From JBBIKU01 sp037445245 (GTDB lineage: Bacteria > Chloroflexota > Anaerolineae > Anaerolineales > Anaerolineaceae): a stretch of 5,290 nucleotides of DNA. Positions within the stretch are counted from its first letter, which is position 1. Each line of letters begins with the position of its first letter. The translations under genes and the position numbers were made by a program. Below are positions 1-5,095 of this stretch, piece after piece. The notes beneath the pieces were generated by a model. That model was not told the DNA's origin and made no database searches. It saw only the letters and a list, made by a program, of their open reading frames with translations. The stretch is taken from NCBI GenBank assembly GCA_037445245.1, contig JBBIKU010000154.1:1-5290 (forward strand), given 5' to 3'.

Positions 1-1
1 T

Positions 2-703
2 TTCCTGAACATTACCACCGTTCTGATCGGGGGGACGCTGGGGGTGCTGTTGGGAGCGCGCCTTCCCGACCGGTTGCGAAAGACGGTCGTCTCGGGTTTG
101 GGTTTGTTTACCCTGGCGTACGGACTGCTGCTGTTTTCGCGCACCGAGAACGCCCTGGTGGTGTTAGGAAGCATCCTGGTCGGCAGCCTGCTGGGGGAAT
201 GGTGGCGGATCGAAGATGGGCTGCAAAACCTGGGGCGCTGGCTGGAAAAGCGCTTCATGAAGGGCGGCGGTGAACGTCAGGCGCGTTTCGTGCAGGGGTT
301 TCTCACCGCTTCGCTGGTTTTTTGCGTTGGTCCCATGACCATATTAGGGTCGATCCAGGATGGTATGACCGGCGATTATCAATTGTTGGCGGTGAAATCG
401 GTGCTGGATGGTTTCGCCTCGTTGGCTTTCGCTTCCAGCCTGGGGGTGGGAGTTTTATTCTCGCTGCCGGTCATTCTGATCTACCAGGGTGGACTTACCC
501 TGCTGGCGGCGCAGGTGCAAGCGCTGGTAACGCCGCAAATGATGACCGAAATGAGCGCAGTTGGGGGTGTAATCCTGCTGGCGATTGCCGTTGGCAATTT
601 GCTCGAACTGCGCCCGTTGCGCTCGGCAAATTTTTTGCCGGCGCTCGTGGTCGCTCCACTTTTGGTGTTGATGTTGAACGCGTTGGGAATCAGCCTGCCT
701 TGA
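2..703 (+). CDS. DUF554 family integral membrane protein (5' end cut by window edge)
   Basis: The reading frame is open from the first bases of the window. The codons before the first in-window GTG (position 44) read FLNITTVLIGGTLG, which matches the usual N-terminus of DUF554 proteins (short, hydrophobic, Gly-rich, then LLGxRLPDRLR). The true start therefore lies just outside the window and the GTG at 44 is not the start. The window holds 233 codons, close to the family's usual full length. Hydrophobic segments (in-window codon numbers) lie near 5-20, 30-46, 51-65, 95-118, 134-168 and 184-230, so this is a polytopic inner-membrane protein. The most diagnostic stretch is the Gly/Asp signature GPMTILGSIQDG at about 110-121. 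The family has no firmly established function that I know of, although a transport role is often presumed. Its stop lies one base from the stop of the convergent DsbA-like gene. Family call is strong; function is unknown. Confidence 0.88.
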   Translation, partial: FLNITTVLIGGTLGVLLGARLPDRLRKTVVSGLGLFTLAYGLLLFSRTENALVVLGSILVGSLLGEWWRIEDGLQNLGRWLEKRFMKGGGERQARFVQGFLTASLVFCVGPMTILGSIQDGMTGDYQLLAVKSVLDGFASLAFASSLGVGVLFSLPVILIYQGGLTLLAAQVQALVTPQMMTEMSAVGGVILLAIAVGNLLELRPLRSANFLPALVVAPLLVLMLNALGISLP

Positions 704-704
704 A

Positions 705-1397
705 CTACTGGGCGGATTGCAATGCGCTTCTGATGGCTTCCACTAGCTCGTCTTTGTAAACCAGCCGGTCATTGACGAAGAAGGAGGGGGTGCCCTGCAC
801 ACCCCGCGCCCGACCGGATTGCAAGTCGTCCTGTACGCGTTGCCGATACGTTCCGCCTTGGTAGCAATCCCGAAACGCTTTTTCGTTCAAGCCCAATTTT
901 TGGGCGTAAGCCAGCAGGTAGGCGTCACTCAGGGCTTCTGCCTGGGTGGCGTTTTCGAAGGTAATGTCGCGATATTCCCAGAATTTTCCCTGTTCCATGG
1001 CACAATAATTTGCCTCGGCAGCTCTGGCAGATTGGGGCGCCATGAAGCTGAAAGGCAGGTACTCGAAGTGCACCAACCCGGGTTCGATGTAGTTTTCAAC
1101 GATAGCGGCCTCTTCATAAAGGGCGAAGGCGCGGCAGTAACTGCACAGGAAATCGGAGTATTCGACGACCTTGACCGGGGCGCCTGGATTGCCCATGGTG
1201 TTATCTTTGACCATTGGGCGCGCTTTGGTAGCGGGTAGCCGGATTTCATCCAGATCCACCTGCCCGGCTTGGATCAATGGCACCACGATTAGCGCGGCGA
1301 CAATGGCGATGAAGGCGACGACTGCCCCAACCAGGATCAATTGCCAACGCAGTTTTTCTTTGCGGCGTCGGTTGCGGATTTCCTGTCGTTTTCCCAT
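705..1397 (-). CDS. Membrane-anchored DsbA-like thioredoxin-fold protein (disulfide oxidoreductase)
   Basis: This 230-residue protein has a very basic N-terminus (1-17), one membrane-spanning or uncleaved signal-anchor segment (about 19-43) and an extracytoplasmic thioredoxin-fold domain (about 60-228). The active site is C85-S-Y-C88, preceded by VEYSDFLC. The cis-proline loop is GTP at 202-204 followed by SFFVN. The QGKFWEYRD segment at 136-144 is typical of the DsbA/Thioredoxin_4 family, whose members oxidise or isomerise disulfides in exported proteins. Two more cysteines (C132, C178) occupy positions where many relatives carry a second pair. The frame stays open upstream to 2129, but that part is antisense-like noise over the GNAT gene. 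The ATG at 1397 is chosen because a near-perfect Shine-Dalgarno precedes it and the basic-plus-hydrophobic signal anchor starts there. A candidate promoter lies in the 86-base gap after the GNAT gene, so it may be transcribed on its own. No electron-recycling partner (DsbB or VKOR) is in the window. An oxidase role is inferred; a reductase or isomerase is possible. Confidence 0.92.
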   Translation of the reverse strand: MGKRQEIRNRRRKEKLRWQLILVGAVVAFIAIVAALIVVPLIQAGQVDLDEIRLPATKARPMVKDNTMGNPGAPVKVVEYSDFLCSYCRAFALYEEAAIVENYIEPGLVHFEYLPFSFMAPQSARAAEANYCAMEQGKFWEYRDITFENATQAEALSDAYLLAYAQKLGLNEKAFRDCYQGGTYRQRVQDDLQSGRARGVQGTPSFFVNDRLVYKDELVEAIRSALQSAQ

Positions 1398-1400
1398 TCT

Positions 1401-1409
1401 ATCACCTCC
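1401..1409 (-). promoter_or_regulatory. Strong Shine-Dalgarno of the DsbA-like gene
   Basis: The minus strand reads GGAGGTGAT, a nine-base match to the complement of the 16S rRNA 3' end, with the GGAGG core ending 7 bases before the ATG at 1397. It fixes the start and excludes the longer open frame reaching to 2129. Confidence 0.88.
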
Positions 1410-1426
1410 AGGCGAGCATGGGGTGA

Positions 1427-1455
1427 ATTTTGCCATAAAGGGGAGGCTTTGTCCA
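1427..1455 (-). promoter_or_regulatory. Candidate sigma-70-type promoter for the DsbA-like gene
   Basis: On the minus strand TGGACA (1450-1455, five of six to TTGACA) is separated by exactly 17 bases from CAAAAT (1427-1432, four of six to TATAAT). TGG directly precedes the -10, giving an extended -10 TGn. Transcription would begin near 1420 and leave a leader of about 23 bases containing the Shine-Dalgarno. It sits in the only non-coding gap upstream of the gene. Motif match only; no direct proof of activity. Confidence 0.5.
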
Positions 1456-1483
1456 GCACTCCGCGCAGCTACCAGGTGGGAAT

Positions 1484-2335
1484 TTACTGCAGCGGATATA
1501 CGAACACCGGGAACGACTCGCCGGTGAGGCTGAATCCAACCTGTTGGTACAGAGCAATTGAGGCGTGGTTGTCGCTCTGGGTGTTGACCGTCAGGCTTTT
1601 CAATTGACGCTGATCGATCTGGCGCAGCAAATCGAACATCAAGGCACTGCCCACACCCTGATGTTGGGCGCAGGGATGGACTGCCAGCCGAGCCAGGTGG
1701 GCAATGGAGGGGGTGAGTGTGCTGATTTGAAAGCCGATGATTTCTCCTTTGAGCTCGGCAACGGTGGCAATCGCCGACTGACGGTAAGAATGGGTCAGTG
1801 TGTCCAGCGAGACGCGCCACAGCGGATCGAACGCGGCGCAATCCACCTGATGTGCTCCGGAAAGATCTTTGAGATGCATAGAACGGATTTTGAAATGCGC
1901 TCGAACGGGTTTTGGCAGCCGCTCGGTGCGCTGCCATTCCAGAACGACGATATCCTGCTGATGGTGAAAGCCGGATTCTTGTAGCAAGCGGGCAAACCAC
2001 TCGTGCAGCGCCAGGGCAGCAACGAGCGGCAATGGTTCGGGTTGCAGGCATTGACGCACCTTCTCGAAAAGCGCCAGCCAGGGTTCGGCAGGTGAGAAGG
2101 AGGCGCTGGCGGCAAAAAACCGCACCCACGTTGCTTCAGGGGGGTCGGCGAGACAGGCGAGCGCCGCCAGGATGCGCTGCTCGCGTTCCATCAGCCAGAA
2201 GGGCTGGCTGCCCAGCCATTCGAGCGGCGAACGCCAGTCCAAATGGCGGTGCACATAATATTCGAAGTCCAACAGCCAGGTCAAACCGCTCTGGTCATCC
2301 AGCGTGGCAGGACGCAATTGTGATTGGGTCTGCAT
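1484..2335 (-). CDS. GNAT family N-acetyltransferase with a degenerate N-terminal half
   Basis: This 283-residue, presumably cytoplasmic enzyme should transfer an acetyl group from acetyl-CoA to an amine. The substrate cannot be told from sequence. The C-terminal GNAT domain (about 147-283) is well formed. Motif A runs from about 213 to 232, with a LAVHP strand and the pyrophosphate-binding loop Q224-H-Q-G227-V-G229. Motif B follows with N256, Y263 and the VGF turn at 266-268. The N-terminal 145 residues show a similar order of elements: a strand region ending in LAALACLADP, a WLALFEKV helix, and an ESGF turn at 120-123 followed by a strand. They lack any Q/RxxGxG/A loop, so they look like a decayed first GNAT copy. 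The ATG at 2335 is the only ATG, GTG or TTG in frame before the upstream stop at 2411-2413, yet no Shine-Dalgarno precedes it. It lies 97 bases after the TPR gene, behind a possible terminator. Confidence 0.88.
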   Translation of the reverse strand: MQTQSQLRPATLDDQSGLTWLLDFEYYVHRHLDWRSPLEWLGSQPFWLMEREQRILAALACLADPPEATWVRFFAASASFSPAEPWLALFEKVRQCLQPEPLPLVAALALHEWFARLLQESGFHHQQDIVVLEWQRTERLPKPVRAHFKIRSMHLKDLSGAHQVDCAAFDPLWRVSLDTLTHSYRQSAIATVAELKGEIIGFQISTLTPSIAHLARLAVHPCAQHQGVGSALMFDLLRQIDQRQLKSLTVNTQSDNHASIALYQQVGFSLTGESFPVFVYPLQ

Positions 2336-2359
2336 AAATGATCTGGTTTTAATCGGTGG

Positions 2360-2387
2360 TGGTCGCCGGTGTTGGTTGGCGCGACCA
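2360..2387. repeat. Seven-base inverted repeat in the GNAT leader
   Basis: The arms TGGTCGC (2360-2366) and GCGACCA (2381-2387) are perfect reverse complements around a 14-base loop. They lie in the 97-base gap between the TPR and GNAT genes, ending 25 bases before the GNAT start codon. No T-run follows on either strand, so it is not a terminator. It could be an operator or a leader RNA hairpin. A 7-base dyad of this kind occurs by chance several times in a window this size, so support is weak. Confidence 0.3.
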
Positions 2388-2392
2388 GTGCT

Positions 2393-2431
2393 AAAAAAAG
2401 AATTGCCCCACTACGCGGCGCCGGCAGGGGC
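2393..2431 (-). terminator. Possible rho-independent terminator after the TPR gene
   Basis: Beginning one base after the TPR stop codon, the minus strand forms a GCCCC/GGGGC stem (2427-2431 with 2405-2409). The 17-base loop is GC-rich and contains the self-complementary GGCGCC. AATTC and a run of seven T (2393-2399) follow. Position and T-run are right for ending the HTH-TPR unit. The five-pair stem and long loop are weaker than a textbook terminator. Confidence 0.45.
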
Positions 2432-2432
2432 T

Positions 2433-2972
2433 TCATCGCATTATCCGGAAAGGCACCTGAAGGATTTTTTTGATGAATTTTTCCACCTGACTTTGCTTCG
2501 GTTTTGTCTCTATGGCGGCCTGCATCGTCACAATCGATTCGGGCAGCTTGCCGGTTCGAAGCTGGAGGGCCGAGATGGATTGGAGCACACAGGACTGTAA
2601 TTCCTTTTCCCCTGCCTGCTTGAGGAGATCAGCGCAATTCTGGTAGGTATTGAGCGCCTGATCCAATTTCCCTAACGCCTCCAGCGCTGCCGCCTGGTTG
2701 CCGAGGGCGATTGCCTGACGTCTGGTATCGCCTGCTTCTGCGAACAGCCGATCGCTACCCTCTGTGGCGGCGAGGGCGGCGCGGGCATTGTTGCCTTTGA
2801 GCAGGGCGACGCTACGGTTGTTTGACATCTCTGCTGCAGTTAATCGGTTGCCGCCTTGTTCACAGAGAGCGGCGGCTTTCTGGTACAGTTCGGCTGCTCT
2901 CAGAAATTCTTGCGCCTGATAGGCAGCCCGGGCTTCTTTGCTGATCAGGTCGAGATCTGGTGATGAGGTCAT
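2433..2972 (-). CDS. Tetratricopeptide (TPR) repeat protein
   Basis: This 179-residue soluble protein has no signal peptide or membrane segment and is almost wholly alpha-helical. Four TPR-like helix pairs can be seen at about 11-40, 46-78, 84-118 and 124-156. The clearest is the third, with the A-L-G-x-x-x-x-A-L-x-x-Y pattern around 97-110. A basic, amphipathic tail (157-179) ends the protein. TPR domains are protein-protein interaction scaffolds and no catalytic motif is visible, so no specific function is assigned. Its ATG comes 8 bases after the stop of the upstream HTH gene with no Shine-Dalgarno in between, which suggests translation by reinitiation and co-production of the two proteins. 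By context it may be a partner or sensor for that regulator, analogous to regulators in which an HTH and TPRs are fused in one chain. This pairing is inference. Confidence 0.82.
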   Translation of the reverse strand: MTSSPDLDLISKEARAAYQAQEFLRAAELYQKAAALCEQGGNRLTAAEMSNNRSVALLKGNNARAALAATEGSDRLFAEAGDTRRQAIALGNQAAALEALGKLDQALNTYQNCADLLKQAGEKELQSCVLQSISALQLRTGKLPESIVTMQAAIETKPKQSQVEKFIKKILQVPFRIMR

Positions 2973-2980
2973 CAGGTTGA

Positions 2981-3661
2981 TCAGTAGGTGATCTCCAACA
3001 GTCCTTCTGCAACGGTGCGCAGCTTGTTAACATCCAGTGTGCTCAATCGCTGCGCCAGTTCAAGATAAGGACGATTGACCGGTTTGCACACGAATTCCCG
3101 TAATTCCGGCGGCATTGCCATCAACGCCTGGATGGTTTCTTTTTCAGCAAGCCAGTTACCGACCGGACCGCGGCGATCCAGCAGATCGTCCAGTTGCATC
3201 GATAACGCTGATGCAATGACCTCCAGTTCGGGTAACGGGACTGAAGCCTGTCCAGATTCGTACTGCTGGAGGAGCTCTTCGGGTAAAGAGGTTTTCGCCG
3301 ATAGTTCAGCCAAGGAGATATTGCCTTCATTGCGCTGTTGACGAATATGGGCAGCGATGTAGCGGTTTCGGAGCTGGCGTAATTGCTGGGTATTCTCACT
3401 CTCCCTGGCAGATTGTGCCTCCGTCAGCGTTTCGTCGCCCCAAAAATGCTCCAAGGGGATATCCAGGGTGTAGGCGAACATCTCGAGCATCGGTAAGGAT
3501 GGCGCCTGGATGCCCTTTTCAATGTCGTTGTATTGATCCACCCCTATGTTCATAGCAGCAGCGCATTCTTCGGGGGTTTTCTTTTTCGTAATGCGGGCGT
3601 CGTAGATTAAGGCTCCCAACTTACGGGTGCGAATCTTGATGAGCGAGCCATAATTGTTCAT
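2981..3661 (-). CDS. Transcriptional regulator with two XRE-type helix-turn-helix domains
   Basis: This 226-residue cytoplasmic protein has two Cro/C1 (HTH_3-like) domains in tandem. The first is at about 15-74 (LGALIYDARITKKKTPEECA, a YNDIEKG recognition-helix end, then P54-S-L-P and a hydrophobic cap). The second is at about 101-161 (ISLAELSAKTSLPEELLQQYESG, then P142-L-P-E-L). A polar, Gln/Arg-rich linker (75-100) joins them. The C-terminal part (172-226) is helical, ends LLEITY and has no recognised enzymatic motif; I recall similar tails in other Chloroflexota XRE proteins but cannot verify this. A Shine-Dalgarno GAAGG six bases before the ATG supports the start. The 117-base gap upstream holds an extended -10 promoter and a dyad, a natural place for autoregulation. 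It heads a two-gene unit with the TPR protein. Targets are unknown; DNA binding is a confident family inference. Confidence 0.9.
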   Translation of the reverse strand: MNNYGSLIKIRTRKLGALIYDARITKKKTPEECAAAMNIGVDQYNDIEKGIQAPSLPMLEMFAYTLDIPLEHFWGDETLTEAQSARESENTQQLRQLRNRYIAAHIRQQRNEGNISLAELSAKTSLPEELLQQYESGQASVPLPELEVIASALSMQLDDLLDRRGPVGNWLAEKETIQALMAMPPELREFVCKPVNRPYLELAQRLSTLDVNKLRTVAEGLLEITY

Positions 3662-3667
3662 GGGCAG

Positions 3668-3672
3668 CCTTC
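3668..3672 (-). promoter_or_regulatory. Shine-Dalgarno of the HTH regulator gene
   Basis: The minus strand reads GAAGG, ending six bases before the ATG at 3661, and supports that start. Confidence 0.65.
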
Positions 3673-3681
3673 TGTTTACGA

Positions 3682-3728
3682 GATTAGATCAAAACGGACC
3701 CAAATGGTTCGAGTCATCCTATCTAACC
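3682..3728 (-). repeat. Eight-base dyad in the leader of the HTH gene
   Basis: On the minus strand GGTTAGAT (3721-3728) and ATCTAATC (3682-3689) can pair over eight positions in RNA, seven Watson-Crick and one G-U, enclosing 31 bases. The first arm falls at the predicted transcription start, just downstream of the -10 element. It could be a two-half-site operator for the double-HTH protein or the basal stem of a 5' leader hairpin. The symmetry is visible directly; the function is inference. Confidence 0.35.
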
Positions 3729-3730
3729 TT

Positions 3731-3739
3731 ATTATAGCA
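3731..3739 (-). promoter_or_regulatory. Extended -10 promoter for the HTH-TPR unit
   Basis: The minus strand reads TGCTATAAT: a consensus TATAAT (3731-3736) preceded by TGn, in the gap between cpaF and the HTH gene. No TTGACA-like hexamer lies at the expected distance upstream, as is common for extended -10 promoters. Transcription would start near 3724 and give a leader of roughly 63 bases. The HTH-TPR unit can thus be expressed independently of cpaF, although no clear terminator separates them. Confidence 0.6.
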
Positions 3740-3778
3740 TTCATGAGAATTGGGAGGGGCGTCGGTAGCCTAGACAGG

Positions 3779-5095
3779 TCATCGCTTTTTGCCACTACCT
3801 ATCATCTCGGACAAGTTAGCGCCGAATACTTCGGGACCTAGCTTGAAACCAGCTTGTTCGAGACGAGGGGTGAACATTGGACGGATGCCAGTGGGTTTTA
3901 GATCGCCAATCACTTTGCCGTCGGTGGTGATGGTTGTCTGTTCGAAGCGGAAGATATCGGTCATAACCACGGTGTCACCCTCCATCCCGGCGACCTCGGT
4001 GATGGAAGTAACCTTACGGCTGCCGTCGCGCAGACGGAATTGCTGAACGATGACATCGATTGCCGATGCCATCTGTTCGCGAATGACGCGCACCGGTAAA
4101 TCCATGCCTGACATGAGGCACATTGTTTCCAGGCGAGAGATGGCGTCGCGGGGAGTATTGGCGTGCAGGGTGGTCATCGAGCCATCATGCCCGGTGTTCA
4201 TGGCTTGCAGCATGTCGAGGGCTTCGCCGCCGCGCACCTCGCCGATAATGATGCGATCTGGACGCATGCGCAGTGAATTACGCACCAGTTCGCGAATTGG
4301 AACGGCGTTCTTACCTTCCGAGTTCGGCAGCTTGGTTTCCAGCCGGACGACATGATCTTGCTGGAGTCTCAATTCGGCGGCGTCTTCGATGGTGACGATA
4401 CGCTCACCCTCCGGGATGTAGGCGGACAGCACATTCAACAGTGTCGTTTTACCCGCGCCGGTGCCGCCGGAGATGATGATATTCAGACGGGAGAGGACAC
4501 AGGCCCTTAAAAAATCTGCCATATTGCGGGTAATCGAACCGAATTCGATCAATTGATCAATGGATAATTTACCCTTTTCGAATTTGCGAATGGTGATGGT
4601 TGGACCATCGATCGCCACGGGAGGAATAACAGCGTTGACACGTGAGCCGTCTGGAAGGCGAGCATCTACGGTGGGACTATCGGGATCAATACGCCTGCCG
4701 AGCGGCAGGATGATCCGGTCGATGAGCCGCAATACCTGATTGTCATCATCGAAGGCCACATTGGTTTTGGAGAGCACCCCTTTGCGTTCGATGTACACAT
4801 TCTTTGGCCCGTTGACCATCACTTCGCTGACGTCCGGATCTTCTAGCAAGGGCTGTAAGGGGCCGAAGCCCAATAACTCGTCCAAAATATCGTGGAACAT
4901 CTGATCCCGGATGATGGTGGGCAGTTGCAGCTTTGTGTTCTGATAAGCCAGCTGCATATATTGCGTGAGCGCCTGGCGTCTCTCCTCAACCGGCACCTGC
5001 TTGGTTTCCAGCTCACGGGTGACGATCCCAATAATGTAGGCTTTGAGTCTGTTGAGGTCTGGGTTTTGGGATGGTGATGAGGCGGGATGATTCAT
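3779..5095 (-). CDS. cpaF: CpaF/TadA family secretion ATPase
   Basis: This 438-residue cytoplasmic hexameric ATPase belongs to the type II/IV secretion superfamily and energises assembly of Tad/Flp-type pili. Residues 1-75 are a helical N-terminal region. An N-terminal domain follows, with the family stretch FGPLQPLLEDPDVSEVMVNG (77-96) and RIDPDSPTVDARLPDGSRVN (135-154). The ATPase core carries Walker A GGTGAGKT (210-217, K216), the Asp box TIEDAAEL (235-242), Walker B with RIIIGEVRGGEA (281-292, E286) and the His box MTTLHANT (307-314, H311). The C-terminus (DIFRFEQ, then DGKVIGDLKPTGIRP) is typical of CpaF. All catalytic motifs are intact and length is normal. The ATG overlaps the upstream stop as ATGA, with a Shine-Dalgarno AGGTGA inside the upstream gene. 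No tadB/tadC follows; the next gene is a regulator with its own promoter. Related archaeal-type or VirB11 ATPases are alternatives, but the motif set fits CpaF best. Confidence 0.95.
   Translation of the reverse strand: MNHPASSPSQNPDLNRLKAYIIGIVTRELETKQVPVEERRQALTQYMQLAYQNTKLQLPTIIRDQMFHDILDELLGFGPLQPLLEDPDVSEVMVNGPKNVYIERKGVLSKTNVAFDDDNQVLRLIDRIILPLGRRIDPDSPTVDARLPDGSRVNAVIPPVAIDGPTITIRKFEKGKLSIDQLIEFGSITRNMADFLRACVLSRLNIIISGGTGAGKTTLLNVLSAYIPEGERIVTIEDAAELRLQQDHVVRLETKLPNSEGKNAVPIRELVRNSLRMRPDRIIIGEVRGGEALDMLQAMNTGHDGSMTTLHANTPRDAISRLETMCLMSGMDLPVRVIREQMASAIDVIVQQFRLRDGSRKVTSITEVAGMEGDTVVMTDIFRFEQTTITTDGKVIGDLKPTGIRPMFTPRLEQAGFKLGPEVFGANLSEMIGSGKKR

Noticed and set aside
624..640. Perfect 7-base hairpin with a 3-base loop (CGGCAAA/TTTGCCG) inside the DUF554 gene, downstream of the DsbA-like gene on the minus strand.
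   Set aside because: No T-run follows on either strand, it encodes ordinary residues (SANFLP), and such a dyad is expected by chance in a window this long.
786..805. GC-rich hairpin (GGGGGTG/CACACCCC) that could end the DUF554 transcript.
   Set aside because: No T-run follows, and it simply reflects the codons of the conserved GVQGTP loop of the DsbA-like protein.
819..1238. 139-codon open frame on the plus strand opposite the DsbA-like gene.
   Set aside because: It is antisense to a gene with clear catalytic motifs, and its product shows no recognisable domain.
1565..1984. 139-codon open frame on the plus strand opposite the GNAT gene.
   Set aside because: Antisense shadow of a well-supported acetyltransferase; no ribosome-binding site or domain.
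1398..2129. Long N-terminal extension of the DsbA-like reading frame (open to 2129 on the minus strand).
   Set aside because: It runs through the GNAT gene in another frame, has low-complexity Arg/Ser-rich content, and the Shine-Dalgarno plus signal anchor fix the start at 1397.
3676..3717. 13-codon open frame (MTRTIWVRFDLIS) on the minus strand in the HTH leader, a possible leader peptide.
   Set aside because: Its ATG is only a few bases from the predicted transcription start, with no properly spaced Shine-Dalgarno and no run of regulatory codons; frames this short are common by chance.
4050..4355. 101-codon open frame on the plus strand opposite cpaF.
   Set aside because: It lies antisense to the Walker B and His box region of cpaF, and its Ser/Arg/Met-rich product looks like a shadow translation.
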